Positions 1-7,818 of a stretch of DNA of 40,214 nucleotides are shown piece after piece. How positions within the stretch are numbered: the stretch's first letter is position 1; each line of letters begins with the position of its first letter. The notes beneath the pieces were generated by a model. That model was not told where the DNA came from. It was given only the letters and a program-made list of their open reading frames with translations, and did no database searches. The position numbers were made by a program, and so were the translations under genes. The stretch comes from a virus: IMG/VR virus record IMGVR_UViG_3300009159_000131, positions 1 through 40,214 of that record. One strand, written 5' to 3'.

Positions 1-366
1 GGGCAATTCAACCGGATCAGGAATCCTTCGAACCGAGTGACGTTGCATGAACTCCAAGTCAACCCACTGAGGATCAAATTTAATCTTGAGCCCAACCATC
101 ATAGCCACTGTCAGCCTTGGTCGCTCATGTCGTGCGATCCTTTCTCCGTGATTGGCCTTGTGGCAGATTGAGCAGAGCATCACAACTAATCGGCGATCCT
201 CGCGTCGTGGCTTGTTGACAACGTGAGCGCGTTCAATCGTCCATGGCACAAAATAGTTGACCGGCCTCCGATCTGCATAGCATGCCCAACAACTGCGGAG
301 GTATAGCCGCATGTCGTCGTAGCTCTGCTTGGCGTTGTAGTCTGGGTCAAGCCACGGTTCGTTCAT
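1..366 (-). CDS. HNH endonuclease-like protein (3' end cut by window edge)
   Basis: The 122 visible codons start at ATG 366 and run off the left edge of the window without a stop. The protein has a CWAC pair near residues 28-31, an E-R-A-H-V-V core near residue 50, a second pair in CSICH near residues 72-76, and N-H right after it. This spacing of two cysteine pairs around a histidine core is that of HNH-family nucleases with a structural zinc. Phage HNH proteins nick or cut DNA during packaging or act as homing enzymes; which applies here cannot be told. The start overlaps the stop of the preceding gene as ATGA, so it belongs to the same operon. The missing C-terminus prevents a check of the final histidine. 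Confidence 0.8.
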   Translation of the reverse strand, partial: MNEPWLDPDYNAKQSYDDMRLYLRSCWACYADRRPVNYFVPWTIERAHVVNKPRREDRRLVVMLCSICHKANHGERIARHERPRLTVAMMVGLKIKFDPQWVDLEFMQRHSVRRIPDPVELP

Positions 367-671
367 CTTCTGTGCCGTCTACTGCTGTGTTTCTTGACTG
401 GTTTTGTGAATCCAAAGTGCCTCTTTGCCTTGGCGACTTCGCTCAGATACTTTTGCCGCGCGTTGATTCGGTCGTATCGCCTCTGCTCAAGCTTCCATGC
501 CGTTGGAACGAATGGCTCGAATATCTCTTCGGGCGCGTCGTACTCGATGTCAACTTGCCTTACCAACAGCTTGACTTGCCCTACCACCAGCTTGACGTGA
601 TTGAATATGCACGTCGCGTTGGTACTTGCAAACGCTGTTGATGATCCATGCGGGCCTTGGTCTGGTGCCAT
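363..671 (-). CDS. hypothetical basic protein, 102 aa
   Basis: This frame is open further upstream, but that part lies over the end of the DUF3820-like gene. The ATG at 671 overlaps that gene's stop as TGATG, which decides the start. The product has no family I recognise. It has a hydrophobic and acidic middle (near V-R-Q-V-D-I-E-Y) and a strongly basic tail of Lys, Arg and His, which suggests nucleic-acid binding. It sits between the DUF3820-like gene and the HNH gene with overlaps on both sides, so it is translated with them. Confidence 0.65.
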   Translation of the reverse strand: MAPDQGPHGSSTAFASTNATCIFNHVKLVVGQVKLLVRQVDIEYDAPEEIFEPFVPTAWKLEQRRYDRINARQKYLSEVAKAKRHFGFTKPVKKHSSRRHRR

Positions 672-1036
672 CACTCTTGGTCCTGCCTTCGTTGCGCTCG
701 CCTGCTCTGCATGTATCGTCGAACCTTGATTGACTTGTCGGCAAGCCATGCGATGTACTCCATCGGGATGTTGCAAAACAACTCGCCTTGGTACTTTCCA
801 AAGTCTATCTTTGTGTGCTCGAACTCGTCCGCTTCGGCATCTGTCATTGCGCTGCTTCCAAGCTCGGCGGCCCTGTCCTCCCACATTTGGTAAAGCATGC
901 CCTCGGTATTGAAGTGGTCCCAAAAGGCTTCGACTACGTTTGGAGGCTGGCTCTCAAGCTCGGCCAACGCAAGTATCGTCTTGGCTATGCCTCGGCCCTG
1001 GATACGTTCTTGGATGCGTTCTGCGTCTGTTGTCAT
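671..1036 (-). CDS. DUF3820-like protein, 121 aa
   Basis: The C-terminal half carries the pattern F-G-K-Y-x-G-E-L-F followed by I-P-x-E-Y-I-A-W-L-A-D (about residues 79-101). This is the hallmark of the DUF3820 group, small proteins seen in phages and bacteria, sometimes fused to nucleases. No reaction is established for the family. The N-terminus is helical and charged. The start overlaps the upstream stop as ATGA and the stop overlaps the next ATG as TGATG, so it is the middle gene of a translationally coupled run that ends at the HNH gene. Confidence 0.75.
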   Translation of the reverse strand: MTTDAERIQERIQGRGIAKTILALAELESQPPNVVEAFWDHFNTEGMLYQMWEDRAAELGSSAMTDAEADEFEHTKIDFGKYQGELFCNIPMEYIAWLADKSIKVRRYMQSRRAQRRQDQE

Positions 1037-1230
1037 TGGTCCAATTCTTTCCTAAGTGTTTCCAATAGCTTCCGATCGGTTTCGTGTGCAAACTTGGCCG
1101 GTATCTCTTTGGGCACCGGGTTCGCCACAAGCAGGTCATACGCGAACAACCAAGCTGGAATTGTAGCCCGTCGCTCTATGTCTCGCATGGCGTCCTCAAC
1201 TCGTCGGCTATTCTGTTCTTGCCAGGCCAC
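1033..1230 (-). CDS. hypothetical small charged protein, 65 aa
   Basis: A short helical, charged protein with a P-A-W-L-F-A-Y-D-L-L segment near the middle. I recognise no family. It overlaps the end of the upstream gene by 23 bases and its stop overlaps the next start as ATGA. Overlaps on both sides and a composition unlike an out-of-frame shadow support it as a real gene. Confidence 0.6.
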   Translation of the reverse strand: MAWQEQNSRRVEDAMRDIERRATIPAWLFAYDLLVANPVPKEIPAKFAHETDRKLLETLRKELDQ

Positions 1231-1699
1231 GGAACAATTCTCCTCTCGCCCGTTGCTCCAACATTTCGTGAATCGTTGTCGGATGTAGTTTGATGTGCTC
1301 CAACGCTAGTGCCTTCCGCTCGTCCAAATAGACAGCCCTCTGCCTCTCGGACAGCGATAGCCAGCAGCGTTCCTCGTCCATTGCCTCACATGTCGCGTAG
1401 GTCGTAATACGGTGCACAAACGCAACGCTGACGGCCTCGCCGTAGACCCGAATGAATCCGTCTGGATGCGTCTCGATGACAACGCATTGCCGCTTGTTCT
1501 TGAATTCAAGTTCTTGCTCCACCTGATTGCGAATGTACTCTTCGAACTCGTACCCTGCTTCGGTTGCCAACAGTCGCCTGAAGTAATGCTTGGCGAACCA
1601 TGTCAGGAACCGTGATCCGCGCGATGTCTCGACAAGCCACTTGGCAAGCTGGCGGAACCCGTTGAACTGCATCCAAGCGTCGTCGTTTGTCATCGCCAT
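1208..1699 (-). CDS. hypothetical protein, 163 aa
   Basis: No family is recognised. The N-terminal 50 residues are aromatic-rich and helical (W-F-A-K-H-Y-F-R-R-L-L), the middle looks like beta strands (V-V-I-E-T-H-P-D-G-F-I-R-V-Y), and the C-terminus is a long charged helix. Met-1 and Met-3 are both possible starts. It begins 35 bases after the SF2 helicase stop in the same operon, so a role in DNA metabolism is possible by position only. Confidence 0.65.
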   Translation of the reverse strand: MAMTNDDAWMQFNGFRQLAKWLVETSRGSRFLTWFAKHYFRRLLATEAGYEFEEYIRNQVEQELEFKNKRQCVVIETHPDGFIRVYGEAVSVAFVHRITTYATCEAMDEERCWLSLSERQRAVYLDERKALALEHIKLHPTTIHEMLEQRARGELFRGLARTE

Positions 1700-1734
1700 T
1701 GCCTAATGACAAACGGGAGGTGTGTGCGAAAAAG

Positions 1735-3342
1735 TCATTGCTTCACTTTCTTTTTTTTGTTCGTCCACGGAAAAACCTTGTCAACGTTCAAATGCCACTG
1801 GCTCGAAGTCTTATCGGGAGGTCGGTGGGACAGGTCAGTTATGCTTCCCTGAATCCCTGCGTCCTTGCATCGCGCTGACCAAATCTTGACAGCACTTGAA
1901 ATCGGTTGCTCGTTTGAGCCGCATGTGAATAACACGCTTAACCAAATCGAGTCCGCCGTCAAGTTCTTCTTTTTCTTCGGTCTATTTACTAAGCCCTTTT
2001 GTAGCTTCAACGTTCCATCTATTTGTCGGATTGCTCGAACCGAGGTCTTGTGTGAATGACCGCATCCTGGGCACCTGATTCCGCGCGTACGCCACACCGA
2101 ACACTTGGGGCAACATATACCCTCGATCTCTTCGGGCTTCTCTGCTGACTTGATTTGCTCGATCCTTTCGCGTGCTATGGATACGTTTGTGTCTCCCAGC
2201 TTCCAATGACGTTCCATGTTTGGCGACCCATGGCGCCAATAGTCGCCTCCGTGTGATTGCCATATCTTGAAATCATATCCGGCCTGAAATCGCTGAATGC
2301 GTCCAACGCTTTGCAGGTACGTTGCAATGCCTCCAAACACTGTCGCACCGATGCCGTGATAAATCCAAGGCATGTCAATTGCTTCTCGGAGAACAAATCG
2401 ATTCATCAAAACTTTGATCTCGCCCGATTCGCTCATCTGTAAAATCTGTCGGCGAGTCTCTGGCGTCGTGTCGTACCGCTCCAAGTTGATGGCTCCGGTA
2501 CTTGTTCGAACTGGTAGCAAGCATTCCTTGCCGTCGAGGTGGGCAACTGGCACGCCATGCTTTGCCCATTGTTCCGCGAACCACTTGGACCCTTCAAGCG
2601 ATGGCGCAAACAACAACGCGGGCCGAGAGTCTGGATTGAACTTGCGCCAGTAGCTGTATGCGTCTCCGATAATTGCTGTAGCTCTCTCCTGAACCTTCCC
2701 CGGTGAAAACTCTCCGTCTGCATTCTTGGCTAGTCCGGCACAATCGATCTCGCTTGGCGAGTACACTCGCACCGGCAAGTGGGCATTGACCTTCCGACAC
2801 TCCTGATAGCCTCCAAATGACACCAGCTTTTCGTAGAACAATCCGCAGCCAACGGGCGTTGCAGAGAATCCAAGAATCGTCGCCCCAGTCTCGTAATGGC
2901 CCTTAAGTTCGACGTTGCCGGATACCCCTCCAAACGTGATAGCCCTAGCCTTGCCCTCGACTTGGTTGTGGGCCTCATCGAACACAACGAGCGAAGGCGT
3001 CCCGATGTCCCACTCACCCTTGTTGACTGCCCGCGAGAACACGCTGTCCGTCATGCAAATCTGGATCGGCTTTGTGAAGTCTGGTTCTACCCCTGCGACC
3101 TGGACACCGTGCTCGATTCCCTGGGCGTTAAACACGTCGGAAAGCTGTTCTCGCAGCATAGATCGGTGCAAGTATATTTTGACCGTCCCACCGTTGGCGA
3201 CTTCTTCTTGAGCAAGCTGGACCATCATGCGAGACTTTCCACTGCCGCATGGTCCGGTTGCAAGAATCGTTTTTGCGCCTTGGATACGGGCAAGCTTTAA
3301 GTCTTGCTTGCCTCGTTCTTGGTGGGGCCAGTTAGCACTCAC
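1735..3342 (-). CDS. DEAD/DEAH-box superfamily 2 helicase with zinc ribbon
   Basis: An ATP-driven nucleic-acid helicase or translocase of 535 residues. Motif I G-P-C-G-S-G-K-S lies at 30-37, motif II D-E-A-H at 122-125, motif III S-A-T-P at 160-163 and motif VI Q-S-V-G-R-I-Q-R at about 344-351, so both RecA-like domains are complete. A C-x2-C...C-x2-C zinc ribbon follows at about 411-427, and the C-terminus is basic and ends in a lysine run. The start is GTG, overlapping the ParB-like gene's stop as GTGA. With the ParB-like and ERF genes upstream it probably serves replication or recombination of phage DNA. The exact substrate is unknown. Confidence 0.9.
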   Translation of the reverse strand: MSANWPHQERGKQDLKLARIQGAKTILATGPCGSGKSRMMVQLAQEEVANGGTVKIYLHRSMLREQLSDVFNAQGIEHGVQVAGVEPDFTKPIQICMTDSVFSRAVNKGEWDIGTPSLVVFDEAHNQVEGKARAITFGGVSGNVELKGHYETGATILGFSATPVGCGLFYEKLVSFGGYQECRKVNAHLPVRVYSPSEIDCAGLAKNADGEFSPGKVQERATAIIGDAYSYWRKFNPDSRPALLFAPSLEGSKWFAEQWAKHGVPVAHLDGKECLLPVRTSTGAINLERYDTTPETRRQILQMSESGEIKVLMNRFVLREAIDMPWIYHGIGATVFGGIATYLQSVGRIQRFQAGYDFKIWQSHGGDYWRHGSPNMERHWKLGDTNVSIARERIEQIKSAEKPEEIEGICCPKCSVWRTRGIRCPGCGHSHKTSVRAIRQIDGTLKLQKGLVNRPKKKKNLTADSIWLSVLFTCGSNEQPISSAVKIWSARCKDAGIQGSITDLSHRPPDKTSSQWHLNVDKVFPWTNKKKKVKQ

Positions 3343-4247
3343 TTCGTTGCCGCCAACCTCGCAGAAAACGCATCAAGCAATTCTCGGAAGTCCGCATAGA
3401 GTCCAGCCGCTTCGACCTCGCGTACAAGCTTCCCGAGAGCTGTTTCAATCTTGCTCTTGTCGATCTTATCGGCATTGCTCACCTGAGCAATGTTCTCAAT
3501 CTGATCGGCTTGGCAATTCAGACAAACCCTACCGCCGCTGTCACTTAGCGCCCAATCTCCTCCACCGCATGTTACGCACGTTTCCCCCTTCTCAATGTCG
3601 AGCTCGTCGTTGGGGGTGTCTTGGGCCTTGGATGGCTTATTTGGCGGCTTGTCGGAGTCCTTAGACTTCGAAACCTTAACCTTCTTCGGAACGCCGACGG
3701 AAGGCTCTACGATCTCTTGAAGCTTTGGTTGCTCTACCGCCTTCTTTGGCTTGGTCTCTTTCTTGGGCTGCACTGTGTGATTGTAAATCGAAGTCACGTG
3801 AACTCCGATGATCTCGGCAATCGCCTTGCGGCTGAAGCCCTCGAACGCAGCTTCCGCAAGGGCAACGGCCTTCTTGATGTCCGCTTTCGTTCGCCTCAGT
3901 CCGTGCGTTTGATTTGCCCCGCAAGCCTCTCGAACTGCCTCTTCCATCGTTCCGACCGATACCGCCACGTTTACCCGCGTCTTGCTGGCTCGAGTCAATG
4001 CCGCGTACCTCGTGAACCCATCGACTAAGTGAAGCTCGCCAAACACTTCAACGCATCGAAGCGGTGGTAGCTCTTTGCCCGACTTGATGACCTGGAAGTA
4101 TTCTTCTACCGTCGCCTCGCTCATGCTTTCCCGGCATTGAAGCTTTGGGTCAATCACGATCAGCTCGCGGTCAACAACTCGGTTCTTGATAGCTGCTTTC
4201 TTGGGCGCGGCTGCTGGTTTGGCCTTCAATCGTTCTGCAATTGTCAT
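3339..4247 (-). CDS. ParB/Srx-fold DNA-binding protein with zinc finger
   Basis: The N-terminal half is a ParB N-terminal-like domain: L-V-D-G-F-T-R-Y-A-A-L at 74-84 matches the D-G-x-x-R core, and A-N-Q-T-H-G-L-R-R-T-K-A-D at 111-123 matches the conserved stretch of ParB-like phage proteins. A helix-turn-helix follows at about 138-157, then a lysine/proline-rich linker, then a zinc finger with C-x2-C at 224-227 and 242-245. The fold can bind or hydrolyse nucleotides and bind DNA. In phages such proteins are linked to partition, transcription control or nuclease activity. No ParA partner is seen, so plasmid-style partition is unlikely within this window. It lies between the ERF and helicase genes. 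Confidence 0.82.
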   Translation of the reverse strand: MTIAERLKAKPAAAPKKAAIKNRVVDRELIVIDPKLQCRESMSEATVEEYFQVIKSGKELPPLRCVEVFGELHLVDGFTRYAALTRASKTRVNVAVSVGTMEEAVREACGANQTHGLRRTKADIKKAVALAEAAFEGFSRKAIAEIIGVHVTSIYNHTVQPKKETKPKKAVEQPKLQEIVEPSVGVPKKVKVSKSKDSDKPPNKPSKAQDTPNDELDIEKGETCVTCGGGDWALSDSGGRVCLNCQADQIENIAQVSNADKIDKSKIETALGKLVREVEAAGLYADFRELLDAFSARLAATK

Positions 4248-4262
4248 GGTGCTGTTGGAACC

Positions 4263-5171
4263 CTACTCGGAAGCTTTCAATCGGTTGGCCAAGTCGGCAC
4301 GTTGCTCGACTGTAAAAAGGCCCATACCGGCAAGCGCTGGAATCTTGTTGGCGATGACCGCCAGCGTTACGGACTCAGGTGCAAGCTCGATCCATCGAAG
4401 AAGAAGCTTGTATTGCAAGTCACCCCATATAACGCGGTCGATCTTGTTCGCAATGCCCTGTGCGTTGATCCATGTTTCGGCCTTGTCGCATTGGTCAATC
4501 GCAATCGTCGAAAGCTTTGCCGCAAACTCGTTGATCGTATCGACGGAGAGCTTTTTGGGCTGCTCTTCTGTAATCGATTCGGCAGATGCAGGCTTCGTGG
4601 TTGGAGCTTTGGCCAGTGCCGCTCCAGCGTGATACTTTGATCCGCTTGAAACGTCCTTCGCCTTGTTGTTGTTCTTGACTGGCTCGATACCGCCTTCTGG
4701 ATGGCTTGCGTACTTGTCGGGATCGTCGCCCGTCTCGATCATAAACGTCTGCCGAAAAGCGTACTTGTTCGCGCCGGTCATCGCCTTGTTGAATGCCTTG
4801 TCGCCCGAGTCCATGCCCTCGCCAAACGATTCAACGTCTCGCCATGTCTTGGATGCTCCGTGGGTAAATCGATAGACGGCTTTCACGCATACGCGGAACT
4901 GATAGGAGCTGTATTGATTCCCATCATTCGAACGGCGAACAGTTTCAATCCTTTCGTTAGAAATCACCGTCATTTCTTTTGCGTGCTGACTGATTCCAGC
5001 CGCGATCATTTCGGGACGCAGTGCTGCAATGAAATCTGACTCTTTGGCAAACGAGTATCGCATACCGCCGCCGTCAACGTTGCCTCCCTTATGCACGTAG
5101 CCGATTTTCTTGTAGACGGCGTCAATTGCCGCGTCAATGTGTGCCGGTTGCTCTGTTTGTGCCTCAGCCAT
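4263..5171 (-). CDS. ERF-family single-strand annealing protein
   Basis: The N-terminal 150 residues fit the ERF superfamily of phage recombinases: an M-R-Y-S-F-A-K-E-S-D-F-I-A-A-L stretch, then A-A-G-I-S, a beta-rich V-C-V-K-A-V-Y-R-F segment, and G-D-K-A-F-N-K-A-M-T-G-A-N-K-Y-A-F-R-Q. ERF proteins form rings and anneal complementary single strands. An ATG at 5171 with GGAG six bases ahead is chosen over an in-frame TTG four codons earlier, which overlaps the binding site itself. The RecE-like exonuclease lies immediately upstream, the usual partner that makes the 3' overhangs. A terminator-like palindrome and promoter module A separate the two, so this gene begins its own transcript. Confidence 0.85.
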   Translation of the reverse strand: MAEAQTEQPAHIDAAIDAVYKKIGYVHKGGNVDGGGMRYSFAKESDFIAALRPEMIAAGISQHAKEMTVISNERIETVRRSNDGNQYSSYQFRVCVKAVYRFTHGASKTWRDVESFGEGMDSGDKAFNKAMTGANKYAFRQTFMIETGDDPDKYASHPEGGIEPVKNNNKAKDVSSGSKYHAGAALAKAPTTKPASAESITEEQPKKLSVDTINEFAAKLSTIAIDQCDKAETWINAQGIANKIDRVIWGDLQYKLLLRWIELAPESVTLAVIANKIPALAGMGLFTVEQRADLANRLKASE

Positions 5172-5207
5172 CGGAATCTCCAAAAAAGTGTGTTGAACCT
5201 ACCTACC

Positions 5208-5238
5208 ACCTAAGCCCGAAAGCTCGGTTTCCATTCTA
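5208..5238 (-). promoter_or_regulatory. promoter module A (TAGAAT, 12 bases, TTCGGGCTTAGGT)
   Basis: On the minus strand TAGAAT (5238-5233) is followed after exactly 12 bases by TTCGGGCTTAGGT (5220-5208), then a G/T-rich GGTAGGTAGGTT leader and the ERF gene. The same 31-bp layout recurs six times in the window, plus one degenerate copy. The hexamer resembles a bacterial -10 box. No -35 at 17 bases is recognisable here, because that stretch is filled by palindrome P1. Confidence 0.7.
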
Positions 5239-5266
5239 AAAAGAATCGACGGTCAAATCTTTTTTT
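5238..5266 (-). terminator. palindrome P1, probable terminator
   Basis: This is an imperfect copy of the repeated palindrome (one mismatch and one G-U pair in the arms), flanked by A and T runs. It lies about 35 bases after the stop of the RecE-like exonuclease gene. In RNA it makes a hairpin followed by a U tract, as in a Rho-independent terminator. It touches the -10-like box of module A, so it could also be an operator. Confidence 0.6.
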
Positions 5267-5301
5267 AGTCGTCCGCCAACGAAATCGTTGGGCTTACGCG
5301 A

Positions 5302-6147
5302 TCAGAACAAGTTGACTTCGTCAAATCCTGGCCGCTGCCAAACGTTCTCGTCCTTGGTTTCTGCAAAGTCCTTCCAGTTGGCAAACATGCCTTGGTGGGC
5401 CTCGTCGATTCGGCGTTCCGCAGCTTCCAACGTCTCTGGCTTCGGGCTCCAAATCTCAACCCTAAAAGGCTCTTTGGACTCCACTACAACGAACTCCACT
5501 TCGAGCCAATCGCCCGTCAACGCGTGCCATAGCCTGCGATAATAGGCCGCGCTGATGTCCCATCCGAGGTCGAACGGCTTGTACCGCATAGACTTCTCGC
5601 TCAGGTCGCCAGTGGTCTTGAGGTCTTTGATCCTAGTGTACACCCAATCTAGTCGCCCGCGAACGGGCCACGGATACTTTTGCAGCTCGTCGCACTCGTT
5701 GACAAAACAGACTTCCGCGTCCGCCGTGATGGTCAGCTCCTTTCGCGCGTCTTGCTCCTCGAACAAGCTCTTGGCCTTCGGATGGCCACGAACAGCGTCA
5801 AGCATGTTGTCCATCGTCACAACTTCGGAAGCCTTCACCAGCAACTGACCGCAGTTATCTTTTTTAAATTGCTCCCAAGCGCCTCCGGCCCTTGAGCCCG
5901 ACTTGCTCAAGATCTCTTGAGGGATAACAACGTAGGACCGCAAAATGGCGTCAAGCAACGCTTCTTCATGGACAACCGACCCGAACTCCATTTGCGCCGT
6001 CGCCTGCTTGCGTTGGCCCAAGTAGTGCGTTCGGAAGTACCCTCGGACGCTTGTGAGGTAGTCCTTGGTCTGAGAGGCTGACGTTTCAGTTTTGCGAGCG
6101 TGATAGGTGCTAGCCTCTTCAAAGTGTACCCTTCCGTTTGTCCACAT
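5302..6147 (-). CDS. RecE/exonuclease VIII-like PD-(D/E)XK nuclease
   Basis: A 281-residue 5'-3' exonuclease of the PD-(D/E)XK fold. F-G-S-V-V-H-E-E-A-L-L-D at 55-66 supplies the early histidine/acidic motif. G-R-L-D-W at 164-168 and I-K-D-L-K-T-T at 173-179 supply the metal-binding Asp and the catalytic Asp-x-Lys. A-A-Y-Y-R-R-L-W near 200-207 matches the late aromatic/Arg motif. Such enzymes resect double-stranded DNA for an annealing protein; the ERF gene is next downstream. The start ATG follows a GGAGGGG-type binding site that lies over the end of the preceding small gene. Confidence 0.85.
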   Translation of the reverse strand: MWTNGRVHFEEASTYHARKTETSASQTKDYLTSVRGYFRTHYLGQRKQATAQMEFGSVVHEEALLDAILRSYVVIPQEILSKSGSRAGGAWEQFKKDNCGQLLVKASEVVTMDNMLDAVRGHPKAKSLFEEQDARKELTITADAEVCFVNECDELQKYPWPVRGRLDWVYTRIKDLKTTGDLSEKSMRYKPFDLGWDISAAYYRRLWHALTGDWLEVEFVVVESKEPFRVEIWSPKPETLEAAERRIDEAHQGMFANWKDFAETKDENVWQRPGFDEVNLF

Positions 6148-6150
6148 CGA

Positions 6151-6333
6151 TTACCACCCCTCCTCGGGCTCACCGTCTAGCTTAGCCTTCAAATTGTCCA
6201 GCCTGAGCAGCAACGCCGCCGTGTCGTCTATGCCTGGAACGTCTGTCGGCGTTGAGCTTACGAATTGTTCCAACGCTTCCACAATGTCACATAGCTCTTG
6301 GAATGTCACATTGATACTAATCTGTTTGCTCAT
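6151..6333 (-). CDS. hypothetical small protein, 60 aa
   Basis: The open frame extends upstream, but ATG 6333 is the likely start because GGGGGAG lies eight bases before it and the preceding part reads like a shadow. The product is a short amphipathic protein (I-N-V-T-F-Q-E-L-C-D-I-V-E-A-L) with an acidic end. It resembles no family I know. It ends three bases before the exonuclease ATG, and its last codons hold the exonuclease's ribosome binding site. Confidence 0.6.
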   Translation of the reverse strand: MSKQISINVTFQELCDIVEALEQFVSSTPTDVPGIDDTAALLLRLDNLKAKLDGEPEEGW

Positions 6334-6391
6334 CGCGTTCTCCCCCATCGTGGCATAATCATGCCGTCGAAACCATCGCCACGAAAAAGCA

Positions 6392-6667
6392 TCAACTTGC
6401 AAATTTGACTCCTCCCACATTTCTGTACAGGTGGCTATTCTGCTTGAGCCAAAGTATCTCGGCGTTGATTGCATCTTGACGCCTCGTAAAACCGCTTAGA
6501 ACGGGTCCGCCGCTCGGTCCCATGTCTGCCTCCCATTCTGTTCCAACAGGCTCGACGTGAGACGCCCTGACGATCTTTGACGGACCTAGCGTGACAAGCT
6601 CGGCGAGGTCATCCGTCCAGATGAACCGGAGGCTTCCGTCTGGCAGTATCGTGATTGTATTTTCCAT
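6392..6667 (-). CDS. hypothetical protein, 91 aa
   Basis: A small alpha/beta protein opening with a beta-hairpin-like stretch (I-T-I-L-P-D-G-S-L-R-F-I-W). The sequence G-F-T-R-R-Q-D-A-I-N-A-E-I-L-W-L near residue 59 looks like an amphipathic helix. No family is recognised. Its start overlaps the end of the upstream 78-residue gene by 59 bases, an unusually long overlap in this window. Both frames look coding. Confidence 0.6.
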   Translation of the reverse strand: MENTITILPDGSLRFIWTDDLAELVTLGPSKIVRASHVEPVGTEWEADMGPSGGPVLSGFTRRQDAINAEILWLKQNSHLYRNVGGVKFAS

Positions 6668-6845
6668 CGACCGTATCCTTTATTCGAATTCGAACGCTTT
6701 GGGGGGCGTCAACCGCGATCCTGCCTTGCTTGCTCTCGGCACGCGAGAGGTACAGGTCAATCGTGATCGGCTTGCCTTGTGCGTCGAACACTTGGGAGAG
6801 TTCTATGCACCTGGTTCCCCTAGCTGTTAAATCTATTGCGTACAT
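6609..6845 (-). CDS. hypothetical protein, 78 aa
   Basis: A short beta-rich protein (I-D-L-T-A-R-G-T-R-C-I-E-L near the start, then V-R-I-R-I-K-D-T-V-D-G). No family is recognised. The ATG lies only one base after TTCGGGCTTAGGT of promoter module B, so the AGG inside the conserved box may double as a weak ribosome binding site. If module B is a promoter, the 5' leader is only about 20 bases. Confidence 0.6.
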   Translation of the reverse strand: MYAIDLTARGTRCIELSQVFDAQGKPITIDLYLSRAESKQGRIAVDAPQSVRIRIKDTVDGKYNHDTARRKPPVHLDG

Positions 6846-6846
6846 T

Positions 6847-6877
6847 ACCTAAGCCCGAATCATTGGGTGTTGTTCTA
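6847..6877 (-). promoter_or_regulatory. promoter module B (TAGAAC, 12 bases, TTCGGGCTTAGGT)
   Basis: TAGAAC at 6877-6872 and TTCGGGCTTAGGT at 6859-6847 on the minus strand have the same 12-base spacing as the other copies. The -10-like hexamer overlaps the stop codon of the preceding 312-residue gene. The box ends one base before the ATG of the next gene. Confidence 0.7.
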
Positions 6878-7813
6878 TTCCAGATTGAATTTTCTCTTTG
6901 GGGCCACGTTGACCACATCGGCTCTGGACTCCAAGACTTTCGCCCTAGGCTCCACTTTTTGCTTCTGCTTGCCAACCTGAACGCCTTGCACGTTAGGCTT
7001 TGCGGCCTTGATCGCTTCTATGAAGTCCATCTGCTTTTGCGTCATCGTAGACTCACATTGGTCACAAATACCAATCTGATGTGGTTTGAAAGTAACAAGG
7101 TTCAATTGCGAAGGTTTCTTTGCCTGCACTTGTTTCTTGATCGGCTTAGACTGAGGATGTCCCGGCGTTCCCGTTTTTAGGTAGTTCTCCCAAGCTGTTG
7201 GATATGTTATCCATTCGCACCTATTCATTGCTTCGTTGACGACCAATCCAGCCGGAAAGAATTTGTCGGTGTCGTTCTTTGAAAATGCGGGCCACAGGTC
7301 GGACTTGGTTGGGTCGCTTGGAACCACTATTCCCGTGAACTTTCTGAACTGGTCTTGGTAGTATTCAAACGAAGATGGTAGCCCAGGTATTCTCTTGCAA
7401 TCGTCCAGCGCCTTGAGGTACCGCGTGATGCTCTTGTGCGTCTTGAATCCCGCTGCTGTCGTCAATGGCTTTAGCTGCAATACGATCTCTACCAACGTCG
7501 CCTCTTTTTTCATCCTCTGATCGTACTTGCGGAAGTCCTCGCGGATAGTTTGAATTGTTACTCCGTCGGATGGCAACGGAATTCCAATGGAGCAATACAG
7601 CTCGTCAATGTACTGCGGTTGGCTACCAAGAACGATTGCCGCTTTGAGGTCGTCCATTAAATACTTGATCGCCTCGCGCACATCATGCGAAGCTGTCGGT
7701 TGGTTCTCATTCCATGTCACTTGGTCGCATGCGTACTCAGGACAGGACCATCTAGGCCCCCACTTGGTATTTTGCTTTTTGCATTCTGTCCCGTGTACCG
7801 CACAAGCGACCAT
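6875..7813 (-). CDS. hypothetical protein with N-terminal zinc-finger-like cysteines, 312 aa
   Basis: No family is recognised. The first 30 residues contain C-A-V-H-G-T-E-C and later C-P-E-Y-A-C, a possible Cys/His zinc site. A further C-D-Q-C occurs near residue 250. The middle is helical, with F-E-Y-Y-Q-D-Q-F-R-K-F and W-P-A-F-S-K. The C-terminal 60 residues are Lys/Gln/Pro rich and probably disordered. The gene follows the 139-residue gene after five bases. Nucleic-acid binding is plausible from zinc ligands and basic tail, but is inference. Confidence 0.65.
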   Translation of the reverse strand: MVACAVHGTECKKQNTKWGPRWSCPEYACDQVTWNENQPTASHDVREAIKYLMDDLKAAIVLGSQPQYIDELYCSIGIPLPSDGVTIQTIREDFRKYDQRMKKEATLVEIVLQLKPLTTAAGFKTHKSITRYLKALDDCKRIPGLPSSFEYYQDQFRKFTGIVVPSDPTKSDLWPAFSKNDTDKFFPAGLVVNEAMNRCEWITYPTAWENYLKTGTPGHPQSKPIKKQVQAKKPSQLNLVTFKPHQIGICDQCESTMTQKQMDFIEAIKAAKPNVQGVQVGKQKQKVEPRAKVLESRADVVNVAPKRKFNLE

Positions 7814-7818
7814 GATAT

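Noticed and set aside
5238-5266. TTGACC inside palindrome P1 read as a -35 box for module A
   Set aside because: It is only 12 bases from the TAGAAT hexamer, too near for a sigma-70 pair, and the other modules have nothing similar.
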